From Pseudomonas fluorescens (lineage in GTDB: Bacteria; Pseudomonadota; Gammaproteobacteria; Pseudomonadales; Pseudomonadaceae), in the NCBI RefSeq assembly GCF_004683905.1, contig NZ_CP038438.1:3224001-3288000 (forward strand): a stretch of 64,000 nt of DNA, in the 5' to 3' direction. Each line of letters starts with the position of its first letter. Position 1 is the stretch's first letter. The notes beneath the pieces are model-generated. The model saw only the letters and a program-made list of their open reading frames with translations, searched no databases and was not told the DNA's origin. The position numbers were made by a program, and so were the translations under genes. Positions 26,984 through 35,326 of the stretch are shown piece after piece.

Positions 26984-27997
26984 TCACGCCGGGACGCCGC
27001 ACACCGCGGCGCGCTCGGCGACATGGCGCAGGCTGTCGAAGTTGATATTCGCGCCGGAGTCGATCGCGACGAAGGTCTGCTCGCGAACAGCGCTGCGCGC
27101 CACGTATTGCTTGATGCCGGCCACCGCCAATGCCCCGGAAGGCTCGGTGATCGAGCGGGTATCGTCGTAGATATTCTTGATCGCCGCGCACAGCTCGTCA
27201 TTGCTGACAGTGACCACCTCGTCCACGCAAAACCGGCACACCTCAAAACCATAAGCGCCGATCTGCGCCACCGCCACGCCATCGGCGAACGTTCCGACAC
27301 TGGGCAACACAACGCGCGCATCCGCTTGCAGCGCCGCCTTCAGGCAGGCCGAATGCTCCGATTCGACACCGATGATCCGTACCTCCGGTCGCAGGTATTT
27401 GACGTACGCCGCGATGCCGGCGATCAGGCCGCCCCCGCCCACCGGAACGAAGATCGCATCCAGCGGCCCCTGATGCTGACGGAGGATTTCCATGGCAACC
27501 GTGCCTTGGCCGGCGATCACGTCCGGGTCGTCGAATGGAGAGACAAAAGTGCGCCCGGTCTGCTCGGCCAGTTGCAGCGCATGGGCCAGGGCAAACGGAA
27601 AACTCTCGCCGTGCAGCAGCGCCTCGGCACCCCGACTTCGTACCCCAAGCACCTTGAGTTCGGGGGTGGTCGAGGGCATGACGATGGTCCCCGCGATCCC
27701 CAGCTCCCGCGCTGCCAGCGCCACGCCTTGGGCATGGTTGCCCGCCGAAGCGGTGATCACCCCGCTTGCTTTCTGCGCATCGCTCAATTGCACCAGCTTG
27801 TTGTAGGCGCCACGGATCTTGAAGGAGAACGTCGGTTGCAGGTCTTCGCGCTTGAGCAGGATCCGGTTGCCCAGCGCCTCGGACAGCGCAGGCGCCGCTT
27901 GCAACGGCGTGCGCACAGCAATGTCGTAGACCGGCGCGGCGAGGATCCTTTTCACGTACTGCTCAAGCAGGGCTTGCTGGTCGGGGCTGTGCGGCAT
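26984..27997 (-). CDS. ilvA: Threonine ammonia-lyase, short form without ACT-like regulatory domain
   Basis: A 337-aa PLP enzyme that deaminates threonine to 2-oxobutanoate. The PLP Lys is in TFSFKIRGAYNKL (about residue 59); the SAGNHAQGVA loop binds the phosphate-side substrate and VPVGGGGLIAGIAA is the Gly-rich PLP phosphate loop. Biosynthetic IlvA is about 510 aa with two C-terminal ACT-like domains; these are absent, so isoleucine feedback on the protein is unlikely. A leader peptide and terminator upstream suggest control by attenuation instead. AGGAGACG lies before the ATG. Pseudomonas often has a second, longer ilvA elsewhere. Confidence 0.9.
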   Translation of the reverse strand: MPHSPDQQALLEQYVKRILAAPVYDIAVRTPLQAAPALSEALGNRILLKREDLQPTFSFKIRGAYNKLVQLSDAQKASGVITASAGNHAQGVALAARELGIAGTIVMPSTTPELKVLGVRSRGAEALLHGESFPFALAHALQLAEQTGRTFVSPFDDPDVIAGQGTVAMEILRQHQGPLDAIFVPVGGGGLIAGIAAYVKYLRPEVRIIGVESEHSACLKAALQADARVVLPSVGTFADGVAVAQIGAYGFEVCRFCVDEVVTVSNDELCAAIKNIYDDTRSITEPSGALAVAGIKQYVARSAVREQTFVAIDSGANINFDSLRHVAERAAVCGVPA

Positions 27998-28042
27998 GAT
28001 CGTCTCCTGACGTTTTGATCAGAACCCCGGAGACAGAAAATG

Positions 28043-28065
28043 AAAACCCGCCTCTAGGGCGGGTT
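28043..28065 (-). terminator. Attenuator terminator in the ilvA leader
   Basis: On the minus strand AACCCGCC, a 5-nt loop CTAGA, and GGCGGGTT followed by TTCATTTT form an 8-bp GC-rich hairpin with a U-rich tail, about 45 nt before the ilvA start. The leader-peptide end upstream carries GGCGGGC, which can pair with the 5' arm AACCCGCC to form a competing antiterminator. Confidence 0.8.
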
Positions 28066-28083
28066 GGGTGCTGCAGTCGTGAG

Positions 28084-28149
28084 CTAGCCCGCCAAATAAG
28101 GAATGGCGGTAATAATGCTTGGCTGGCAACGCAATACGGTGGAAGTCAT
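28084..28149 (-). CDS. Putative ilvA leader peptide (21 aa)
   Basis: A minus-strand ATG at 28149 opens a 21-residue frame starting MTSTVLRC and running through a PSIITAIPYL stretch to a TAG. It has three Ile, three Thr, two Leu and one Val, including a tandem Ile-Ile-Thr. It ends about 20 nt before the terminator hairpin, at the usual distance for ribosome-mediated attenuation. It is too short for ordinary gene calling. Evidence is composition, position and the alternative hairpins; no homologue was checked. Confidence 0.7.
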   Translation of the reverse strand: MTSTVLRCQPSIITAIPYLAG

Positions 28150-28249
28150 GGGCCTGAAATTAGCCCGGCGGCGGCCGGCGAGTCAATGGCTTATTTGCGG
28201 ACGCCAAGGTAGGCTGGCGATTCTGCTCATCACCCCAAGGAAGGAATGC

Positions 28250-28585
28250 ATGATGTCTGTCGCCCTGCCCCTCACTGCGTTGATTGCGTTTACTGGCTAC
28301 ACCGTATCGGTGATGCTCCAGGCCGAACAGTCGTTGATCGACTTCGGTATCAGCCTGATGTCGCGTCCGGACACGGCGCAGGTGGTGATTGATCTGTATC
28401 TGCTGGCGACGCTGGCCGGGGTATGGATGGTCAAGGATGCGCGAGCGCGAGGAATGTCGATCTGGTCGGTGGTGCCGTATCTGTTGCTGACGGCGGTGTT
28501 TGTGTCGATTGGGCCGTTGTTGTATCTGGTGGTGCGTGGGGTTCGGGAGCGCCGGAAAGTGATTGTGCCAGATCCAGCGGGCTGA
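28250..28585 (+). CDS. DUF2834 small membrane protein
   Basis: A 111-aa membrane protein with three hydrophobic segments (about 4-23, 45-60 and 73-97). The block LATLAGVWMVKDARARGMS and VVPYLLLTAVFVSIGPLLYL fits DUF2834. AAGGAAGG is placed 5-6 nt before the ATG at 28250, so the longer frame upstream, which overlaps the ilvA leader, is rejected. Function unknown. Confidence 0.78.
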   Translation: MMSVALPLTALIAFTGYTVSVMLQAEQSLIDFGISLMSRPDTAQVVIDLYLLATLAGVWMVKDARARGMSIWSVVPYLLLTAVFVSIGPLLYLVVRGVRERRKVIVPDPAG

Positions 28586-28611
28586 TCCAGAGCCTCCGGT
28601 GCTGCTGAAAT

Positions 28612-28710
28612 AGCTTTCGCGAGCAAGCCCGCTCCCACAAGGGATTTGTATCAGGCACAGATCCCCTGCCAACCCGCAATCCACTGTGGGAGCGGGCTTG
28701 CTCGCGAAGG
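28612..28710. repeat. REP pair in a convergent intergenic region
   Basis: Inverted unit CGCGAGCAAGCCCGCTCCCA followed about 50 bp later by forward unit GGGAGCGGGCTTGCTCGCGA, between the DUF2834 gene and the CorA-like gene. Confidence 0.9.
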
Positions 28711-28732
28711 TGTCAGCTCAGGCACCGATCAA

Positions 28733-29656
28733 TCACTGGGCCAGCCGCCGCAGCCCCAACAACATCCCCCCCGCCCCCAACAACATCACCAGCAGAAACA
28801 ACGGGTAAGAAATCCACCACGGCGTGCCTGCCGTCATCATGCTGAACTCGGACATCCCGCCAATGCTCGCAATCAGGTTCAACGGCAGAAACACCACGTT
28901 GATCAACGTCAACTTGCGCAGCAGGTTGTTCATGCTGTTATTCATCAAGTTGCCGCGCGCATCGATCAGCCCCGAGAACACCGTGGAGTAGATCTCCGCC
29001 TGCTTGTAGCACTGGTTATTCTCGATGATCAGGTCGTCGATCAGCCCGATCGCTTCACTGCCGAAATGCTGTTTTTCCGCGTGATTGCGCAGCCGCGTCA
29101 GCACCGCGCCGTTGCTGTGCAGAGCATTTATGTAATAGATCAGGCTTTCGCTGAGGTTGAACATCTGCACCAGATGCTGGTTCTGCATCGAGGCGTTGAA
29201 TTTCTGTTGAAGCTCGCGGGCCACCAGTTTGATCACCTTCAGATGGCCGAGGTAGTGATGGATGTTGTTGAACAGCAAATCGAGCAGCACATCCAGCGGT
29301 GCATTGAGCGGCTGGCGCGTGCCGATGCCGTGCAGCGGCGTGTCGTCGGTGGCGATCACCAGCAGTTGCCCGGGCGCGAACAGCAGGCCGCAGGACGACA
29401 CCTCAAACGCCAGGCTGCCACCGCCGGAATAGTTTTCCGGACGTTTCCAGATCAGGAACAAGTGATCGGGGTGAAACTCGATTCGCGAAACCTCGTCCGG
29501 GTCCAGCGCCGAGGCCAACGCGTGTTCGTCGACCTTGTAGTGGCTGTGCAGCAAATCGCGCTCGGCCGCATCGGGATTGCTGAACAGCATCACCTCGGCG
29601 TCCAGCCGCTCGACCCGCTGCAGCGCGCCATGACTCAATGCGAAACTGCTGATCAT
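28733..29656 (-). CDS. CorA-like transport protein with GMS in place of the GMN motif
   Basis: A 307-aa protein of the CorA/MIT superfamily. The long N-terminal cytosolic part and stalk helices are typical; two C-terminal membrane segments lie at about 240-265 and 282-302. The pore-mouth motif that is GMN in CorA reads GMS here (residues 267-269, IGGMSEF); I checked the Ser codon at 28850-28852. Without the Asn, normal hydrated Mg selectivity is doubtful. The start at 29656 is 7 bp after the RimK-like gene stop, so the two are co-transcribed. It could carry another ion or act with the ligase product. Confidence 0.82.
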   Translation of the reverse strand: MISSFALSHGALQRVERLDAEVMLFSNPDAAERDLLHSHYKVDEHALASALDPDEVSRIEFHPDHLFLIWKRPENYSGGGSLAFEVSSCGLLFAPGQLLVIATDDTPLHGIGTRQPLNAPLDVLLDLLFNNIHHYLGHLKVIKLVARELQQKFNASMQNQHLVQMFNLSESLIYYINALHSNGAVLTRLRNHAEKQHFGSEAIGLIDDLIIENNQCYKQAEIYSTVFSGLIDARGNLMNNSMNNLLRKLTLINVVFLPLNLIASIGGMSEFSMMTAGTPWWISYPLFLLVMLLGAGGMLLGLRRLAQ

Positions 29657-29663
29657 CGGCGCT

Positions 29664-31238
29664 TCACCAGGCCTGGCCGCGACGCTTGAGCTCCAGCCGT
29701 CGCACGAACTCCTCCAGCACCAGTGAATACAGATCGTCCTGCAAGTAGGCGTCTTCAATGCCGGCGTCGAGGTTCGGGTTATCGTTGACCTCGATTACTA
29801 CCACTTTGTCGCCGGCCTGTTTCAGGTCCACGCCGTAGAGGCCATCGCCGATCAGGTTGGCGGTCTTGACCGCCAGTTCCACCACCGCTCGCGGCGCCTC
29901 GTGCACGGCCAGGGTGCGACACTCGCCGTTGATGTCCTGGCCCTTGGCTTTGTGGTTGTAGATTTGCCAGTGTCCCTTGGACATGAAGTATTGGCAGGCG
30001 AAGATCGGTTTGCGGTTGAGCACGCCGATGCGCCAGTCGTACTCGGTGTAGAAAAACTCCTGAGCCAGCAGCAACACTGAGTGCTCGAACAGTTCGGCGG
30101 TGGCTTCGAGCAACGCCTGCTGGCTTTCGACCTTGATCACTCCGCGAGAAAAACAGCCGTCGGGGATCTTCAGCACCAGCGGAAAACCGAGGCGTTCGCC
30201 GACCCGCTCGAAGTCTTCCGGTCGTTCCTTGTAGAGAATTTCGGTGGCGGGCATGCCCAGTTGGTGGCTGTTGAGCAGGTCGGTCAGATACACCTTGTTG
30301 GTGCAGCGCAGGATCGACGTCGGATCATCCATGACCACCAGCCCTTCGCTTTCGGCTTTTTTTGCAAAGCGATAGGTGTGGTTGTCGACGCTGGTGGTCT
30401 CGCGGATCAGCAAGCCGTCGTACTCGGCGATCCGCGCATAATCCCTGCGCTCGATCAGTTCGACGTCGATGCCCATGCGTTTGCCGACCCGCACGAAGTT
30501 TTCCAGTGCCTTGGCGTTGGATGGCGGCAAGGCTTCCTGCGGATCGTGCAGGATCGCCAGGTCGTAACGCGCCACTTGTGGCGAGCGTGGCGCCCGCCAG
30601 ACTTTACGGCTGAAGCCGTCCAGCGCATTGGCGAACTGATCTTCTTGGTCATCACGCAACTTGTGCAGAGCGCCGGACTTTATGCCTTCGATGTGCCAAC
30701 CGTTAGTTCGACGAAACTCAACTAACAGGATCGGACAAGGAAACACTTCGAATAACTGTCGAGCCAGATCCTGCAGCGGCTCGATATGCGTCTTGCCGAA
30801 GTAAAGAGTCAAGGTGAAACCTTCGGTATCGCTGTAAAGGTGATGACTGAGGGCCTTTTCCAGGGTTTTATCGAGATCGTCCAGTGCCAGACCGTAAAGT
30901 GATTTTTTCGTCAGCTCGCTGATGGTACGTACCGATGGAATCACCTTGTGGCCGCGGGCTTCAGCCAGCAGCGAGCAGTAGTAACCGTGGCCCAGGTACT
31001 TGTAGCTGCGGCACAGATTGATCACCTGCACCCGCTTGCCCGGCTCGCTGTCACGGGTTTGCTCGAGGTATTCCTGAGCCGTGACGATGTCCTCGCTGGG
31101 AAAGTAGGAGGCCCAGTCTTCCTTGCGTTCGACGATAATCAACACTTGACTGGAAGTTCTGATGGCTGGATTTAAAAAAGTTGCCGCCGGCAAACTTTGC
31201 TCGGATACTTCGCGCCAATGACCCTGTACCGCTGACAT
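29664..31238 (-). CDS. RimK-like ATP-grasp ligase with N-terminal RLAN domain
   Basis: A 524-aa protein. Residues 15-170 form the RimK-like ATP-grasp N-terminal (RLAN) region (VLIIVERKEDWASYFPSEDI, NLCRSYKYLGHGYYCSLLAEARG). The rest is an ATP-grasp ligase: RCTNKVYLTDLL, FPLVLKIPDGCFSRGV, and the metal-binding end VIEVNDNPNLDAGIED. Such enzymes join an amino acid or amine to a carboxylate using ATP; RimK adds glutamate to ribosomal protein S6. The substrate here is unknown. A start at 31238 (MSAVQGHW) is preferred over one ten codons upstream. Divergent from the GNAT-C39 gene, 92 bp away. Confidence 0.87.
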   Translation of the reverse strand: MSAVQGHWREVSEQSLPAATFLNPAIRTSSQVLIIVERKEDWASYFPSEDIVTAQEYLEQTRDSEPGKRVQVINLCRSYKYLGHGYYCSLLAEARGHKVIPSVRTISELTKKSLYGLALDDLDKTLEKALSHHLYSDTEGFTLTLYFGKTHIEPLQDLARQLFEVFPCPILLVEFRRTNGWHIEGIKSGALHKLRDDQEDQFANALDGFSRKVWRAPRSPQVARYDLAILHDPQEALPPSNAKALENFVRVGKRMGIDVELIERRDYARIAEYDGLLIRETTSVDNHTYRFAKKAESEGLVVMDDPTSILRCTNKVYLTDLLNSHQLGMPATEILYKERPEDFERVGERLGFPLVLKIPDGCFSRGVIKVESQQALLEATAELFEHSVLLLAQEFFYTEYDWRIGVLNRKPIFACQYFMSKGHWQIYNHKAKGQDINGECRTLAVHEAPRAVVELAVKTANLIGDGLYGVDLKQAGDKVVVIEVNDNPNLDAGIEDAYLQDDLYSLVLEEFVRRLELKRRGQAW

Positions 31239-31330
31239 AGAGATTGATCCGTTGGAGAACAAGACCATTTCTATTAAGCACGAAGTTTTTCGAAAGTCCC
31301 GTTTCGTTACGCAACTTTTACGGTGGTCAT

Positions 31331-32449
31331 ATGAGTGCTGTTTTTCGTTTGGCGGTAGTTGAAGATCTGCCAGCGTTGCTGGCCCTGGAAATGCAATGTT
31401 TCACCACCGACCGGCTCACCAGCCGCAGCTTTCAGTGGATGATCACCCGCGCCCACGCGCAGCTAATGGTCGCCGAGATCGACGGTCGATTGCTCGGCTA
31501 CGCACTGGTGCTGTTTCATCGCGGCACCTCGCTGGCGCGCCTGTACTCGATCGCCATTGCCGGGGAAGCTCGCGGCAGCGGATTGGGCAAACAGTTGCTG
31601 CAACGTATCGAGGCCTGCGCCGTCGAGCATGACTGCGCATACCTGCGCCTGGAAGTGCGTATCGACAACCCCACCGCCATCGCGCTTTACGAGCGCAACG
31701 GCTACCGACGCTTTGCGTTGATTCACGATTACTACGAAGACCACGCCGATGCGTTGCGTCTGGAAAAGCGCATTGTTCAGCACCGTGATTCGCGCAACAT
31801 CAAGGTGCCCTATTACCCGCAAACCACTGAGTTCACCTGTGGCCCGGCTTGCCTGCTGATGGCCATGGGCGCGCTGCAACCTGAGCGCTTGCTGGAGCGG
31901 CGTGAGGAATTGCAGATCTGGCGTGAAGCGACCACGGTGTTCATGACCTCCGGCCATGGTGGCTGCAGCCCCCAGGGCTTGGCACTGGCGGCCTGGCGAC
32001 GGGGTTTTAAGGTGCGTTTGCAGCTGAGTATGGCCGGGCCATTGTTCCTCGATGGCGTGCGCGATGAGCATAAAAAAGACGTCATGCGCCTGGTGCACGA
32101 GGAGTTCACTGCGCAAATGCACGAAACCGACATCGATCGGCAGATTGGCACCCACCTGGATTTGCCGAAGTTGTTACAGGCTGGCGGACAGCCTCTGGTG
32201 CTGATCAGCAGCTATCGCCTGACCCGCTCCAAATCACCGCATTGGGTCATGGTGACCGACTGCGATGAAGACTTTGTGTATCTGCACGATCCGGATGTCG
32301 ATCACAGCCAGCATCGTCAGCCGATGGACTGCCAGCATGTGCCGGTCAGCCATGGCGAGTTTGAGAAGATGAGCCGGTTTGGGCGTGGCAAATTGCGCGC
32401 GGCGGTGGTTTTGTATGCCCGCGCTACGCCAACTATCGTTACGCTCTAG
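31331..32449 (+). CDS. GNAT acetyltransferase fused to a C39-like cysteine peptidase
   Basis: A 372-aa fusion. Residues 1-145 are a GNAT N-acetyltransferase (acetyl-CoA loop GEARGSGLGKQLL, then NGYRRFALIHDYYEDH). Residues 155-365 are a C39-type papain-like peptidase: Cys170 in EFTCGPACLLMA, His304 in SPHWVMV and Asp in LHDPD. No signal peptide or transporter part, so it should act in the cytosol. Divergent transcription with the RimK-like ligase suggests one pathway in which a peptide or amide is made, acetylated and trimmed. That link is inference; the domains themselves are clear. Confidence 0.86.
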   Translation: MSAVFRLAVVEDLPALLALEMQCFTTDRLTSRSFQWMITRAHAQLMVAEIDGRLLGYALVLFHRGTSLARLYSIAIAGEARGSGLGKQLLQRIEACAVEHDCAYLRLEVRIDNPTAIALYERNGYRRFALIHDYYEDHADALRLEKRIVQHRDSRNIKVPYYPQTTEFTCGPACLLMAMGALQPERLLERREELQIWREATTVFMTSGHGGCSPQGLALAAWRRGFKVRLQLSMAGPLFLDGVRDEHKKDVMRLVHEEFTAQMHETDIDRQIGTHLDLPKLLQAGGQPLVLISSYRLTRSKSPHWVMVTDCDEDFVYLHDPDVDHSQHRQPMDCQHVPVSHGEFEKMSRFGRGKLRAAVVLYARATPTIVTL

Positions 32450-32459
32450 AGATTTTTTT

Positions 32460-32551
32460 GTGGCGAGGGAGCTTGCTCCCGCATGAGTGCGTAGCGCTCA
32501 CAAGATTTTGGGGCTGCTGCGCAACCCAACGGGAGCAAGCTCCCTCGCCAC
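32460..32551. repeat. Inverted repeat of a second intergenic family
   Basis: GTGGCGAGGGAGCTTGCTCC is mirrored by GGAGCAAGCTCCCTCGCCAC about 50 bp later. It has the REP layout but a different core (GAGGGAGCTTGCTCCC). It lies between convergent genes and could act as a bidirectional terminator. Confidence 0.85.
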
Positions 32552-32579
32552 AGGACATCTGTGAAAATTTGAAGTGAAG

Positions 32580-33725
32580 TTACTTCAGGCCGACCTTGTA
32601 TAAAGAACCCTCTTCCTCATCCGTCAGCACATACAGATAGCCATCCGGCCCCTGCCGCACATCACGAATCCGCTGTTTCAGCTCACCCAGCAGCCGTTCC
32701 TCGTGCACCACCTTGTCCCCGTCAAACTGCAAACGAATCAGCTCCTGACTGACCAGCGCGCCGATAAACAGGTTCTGCTGCCAAGGCTTGAAGCGGTCAG
32801 CGTCATAGAACGCCATCCCGCTGACACCGGGGGACTTCTCCCAGACATGGTGCGGATCAACCGCACCCTCGACACTCTTGCCCTTGGCTTCCGGGATCGG
32901 TTGCAGCGAATAGTTGATGCCGTGGGTCGCCAGCGGCCAACCGTAGTTCTTGCCGCGCTCAATGATGTTCACCTCATCGCCGCCACGGGGGCCGTGTTCG
33001 TTTTCCCAGATAGTGCCATTCCACGGATTGAGCGCCGCGCCCTGCGGGTTGCGCTGGCCGTACGACCAGATCTCCGGACGCACACCGGGCTGGCCCACGA
33101 ACGGGTTGTCATCCGGCACTTTGCCGTCGGGGAAGATCCGCACGACCTTGCCCTGCAGCTTGTCGAGATCCTGCGCGGTCGGCCGGTCGTTGTTTTCGCC
33201 CAGGGTGATGAACAGATAACCGTCTCGGTCGAACACCAGTCGTGAGCCGAAGTGGTTGCCGGTCGAGAGTTTCGGCTCCTGACGGAAGATCACCTTGAAA
33301 TCGCTGATCGTCTTCAGGTCATCCGACAGCCGCCCACGCCCCACCGCCGTACCGGCCTTGTCCCCGGCGCCACCGCCCTCGGCGTAGGACAGATAGACCA
33401 GTCGATCCTGTTTGAAGTCCGGCGACAGCACCACGTCGAGCAAACCGCCCTGGCCCTTGGCCCAGACCTTCGGCACGCCACTGATGGGCTCGGAACGCTT
33501 GCCGTCGGCTGTAATCAGCCGCAGGGTTCCCGGCCGCTCGGTCACCAGCATGCCCTGACGATCTGGCAGAAACGCTAGCGCCCAAGGGTGCTGAAGGCCT
33601 TGAGTAACCGTGGTGACTTCAAGGGTGCCCTGCTCGCTTTGCAACTCTTGTGGAGCAGCGGCGAAAGCTGGAGCGCTGATCAGCGCGCTGGCGCACAGCG
33701 TGGCTAGAAGGGTTTTACGCAACAT
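32580..33725 (-). CDS. PQQ-dependent aldose sugar dehydrogenase (sGDH/YliI type)
   Basis: A 381-aa periplasmic protein with a signal peptide (residues 1-22, ending APAFAA). It is a six-bladed propeller of the glucose/sorbosone dehydrogenase family: GLQHPWALAFLPDRQGMLVTERPG, NHFGSRLVFDRDGYLFITLGE, HGPRGGDEVN and VSGMAFYD match the family blocks. It should oxidise aldoses with PQQ in the periplasm. GGAATCG precedes the ATG. Convergent with the GNAT-C39 gene. Confidence 0.9.
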   Translation of the reverse strand: MLRKTLLATLCASALISAPAFAAAPQELQSEQGTLEVTTVTQGLQHPWALAFLPDRQGMLVTERPGTLRLITADGKRSEPISGVPKVWAKGQGGLLDVVLSPDFKQDRLVYLSYAEGGGAGDKAGTAVGRGRLSDDLKTISDFKVIFRQEPKLSTGNHFGSRLVFDRDGYLFITLGENNDRPTAQDLDKLQGKVVRIFPDGKVPDDNPFVGQPGVRPEIWSYGQRNPQGAALNPWNGTIWENEHGPRGGDEVNIIERGKNYGWPLATHGINYSLQPIPEAKGKSVEGAVDPHHVWEKSPGVSGMAFYDADRFKPWQQNLFIGALVSQELIRLQFDGDKVVHEERLLGELKQRIRDVRQGPDGYLYVLTDEEEGSLYKVGLK

Positions 33726-33777
33726 GCACGATTCCTTTTGTTCATTTCAAAGGCTGACAGGGACGCAGTCCCGCCGT

Positions 33778-34119
33778 TCAACGGTTGCTGTCTCCATCGC
33801 GTGGCGGTGGGTTGGGGATGAATCTGGGCGGCGTACTCGGCACCGAGCGTTGCTGCTGACCATTGCCAATCCCGCCGTTACCAACGGTGGGCGTACTGGG
33901 CGTCGGCACGGTATTCGGCCCGCGAATCGCCGGCGCGCTGGGCTGCGTGCCCTGCATGCTGTTGGGATTGGCCCGGCGGATCGGGCTGTTGTAGGGATTG
34001 TTGTTGGTGCCGGTGGGACTTTGCGCCAGCAATAGCGGCGCGGACGGTGCCGCGACGTCGGCATGCGCCAGACCGGCCCCAAGGAGCAGAACGATAATGC
34101 CTGGCAGTAGTCGTTTCAT
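33778..34119 (-). CDS. Small secreted Pro/Asn-rich protein
   Basis: A 113-aa protein with a clear signal peptide (KRLLPGIIVLLLGAGLAHA) and a mature part rich in Pro, Asn, Gly and Ser (NNNPYNSPIRRANPNSMQG, PTPSTPTVGNGGIGNG) with no Cys. It looks disordered. I do not recognise a family. It lies 52 bp after the sugar dehydrogenase gene start on the same strand, so the two may share a promoter. Confidence 0.68.
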   Translation of the reverse strand: MKRLLPGIIVLLLGAGLAHADVAAPSAPLLLAQSPTGTNNNPYNSPIRRANPNSMQGTQPSAPAIRGPNTVPTPSTPTVGNGGIGNGQQQRSVPSTPPRFIPNPPPRDGDSNR

Positions 34120-34308
34120 GGGGTGGCCTCGCGGTGCACAGGTGATAGAGCCTTCGAGTCCACGCTACGCCCCGGGTTCGGATTTGTTAACCCGTTGCCC
34201 TTAAACAAGATGTAACACGGCTTGACCGGCAACTCCGCGCGCCACGCAAATGCCGGAAACTTTCGCACTGCGCCACAGGTCACCTGATCATCACTTGGAG
34301 AACTCACC

Positions 34309-35181
34309 ATGGCTCGGGCAATCTGGAAAGGCGCGATCAGTTTCGGACTGGTACACATCCCTGTCGCGCTGGTGTCGGCAACCTCTTCGCACGGCGTGGA
34401 CTTTGACTGGCTCGACAGCCGCAGCATGGATCCGGTGGGTTATAAACGGGTAAACAAGGTCACCGGCAAGGAAGTCACCAAGGAGCACATCGTCAAAGGT
34501 GTGGCCTATGAAAAAGGTCGCTACGTAGTGCTCAGCGAGGAAGAGATCCGCTCGGCGCACCCGGTGTCGACACAGACCATCGACATTTTCTCCTTCGTCG
34601 ATGCCGAGCAGATCCCGCTGCAAAACATCGATACGCCTTATTACCTGGCCCCGGACAAACGCGGCGGCAAGGTCTACGCGTTGCTGCGTGAAACATTGAG
34701 CAAAACCAACAAGGTCGCCCTCGCCCGTGTCGTCCTGCACACTCGGCAATATCTGGCGGCACTGATGCCACTGGAATCGGCATTGGTGCTGGTCAAACTG
34801 CGCTGGCCGCAGGAAGTCCGCGGCCTTGATGAGCTGGAGCTGGGCAGCGAAGTGACCAAACCGCAACTGGCCAAGGGCGAGTTGGACATGGCTAAACGTC
34901 TGGTGCAGGACATGAGCGGCGACTGGAGCCCGGAGGACTACAAGGACGAGTTTGAAGACAAGATCATGGCCCTGGTCGAGAAAAAGGCCCACGAAGGCAA
35001 GATCGAGGATGTCGAGACCGTGGGTGGCGAGGAGGAGCGCAAGTCTGCGGATGTTATCGACTTGACCGAGTTGCTTAAACGAAGCCTGGGCGGTAAAGCG
35101 CCGGCCAAAGCGAAGGCAAAAGAAAAGCCTGCCAGTAAGGCAGCCCCGGCGAGAAAGACCAAAAAGGCCTCGGGGGCGTAA
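34309..35181 (+). CDS. ku: Ku protein for non-homologous end joining
   Basis: A 290-aa bacterial Ku. The family opening MARAIWKGAISFGLVHIPVAL and the core YKRVNKVTGKEV, LPLESALVLVKLRWPQEVR pattern are plain. The C-terminal tail is Lys/Ala/Pro-rich (KAPAKAKAKEKPASKA), as in DNA-binding extended Ku tails. It binds DNA ends as a homodimer and recruits LigD. No ligD is visible in this window. TTGGAG precedes the ATG. Confidence 0.96.
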   Translation: MARAIWKGAISFGLVHIPVALVSATSSHGVDFDWLDSRSMDPVGYKRVNKVTGKEVTKEHIVKGVAYEKGRYVVLSEEEIRSAHPVSTQTIDIFSFVDAEQIPLQNIDTPYYLAPDKRGGKVYALLRETLSKTNKVALARVVLHTRQYLAALMPLESALVLVKLRWPQEVRGLDELELGSEVTKPQLAKGELDMAKRLVQDMSGDWSPEDYKDEFEDKIMALVEKKAHEGKIEDVETVGGEEERKSADVIDLTELLKRSLGGKAPAKAKAKEKPASKAAPARKTKKASGA

Positions 35182-35230
35182 TCAGATGCGGTTCCTGTCA
35201 GGAAGCTGACAGGTTGGCTTTGAGAGACTC

Positions 35231-35305
35231 ATCGCTCCCACAGTTGAAATGCGTTCTTTCCTGAACTCACATTCCACTGTAGGAGCCAGCCTGCTGGCGA
35301 TGGCA
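35231..35305. repeat. Degenerate REP pair after ku
   Basis: A truncated inverted unit TCGCTCCCACAG and a forward variant TGTAGGAGCCAGCCTGCTGG about 40 bp apart, between convergent genes. Confidence 0.65.
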
Positions 35306-35326
35306 TAAACAGGCGCGATACACCGG

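Noticed and set aside
26978..28018. 346-codon plus-strand frame opposite the threonine dehydratase gene
   Set aside because: Antisense shadow of a gene with intact PLP-enzyme motifs.
28103..28249. Upstream extension of the DUF2834 protein
   Set aside because: It overlaps the ilvA leader on the other strand and has no membrane or family sequence; AAGGAAGG supports the start at 28250.
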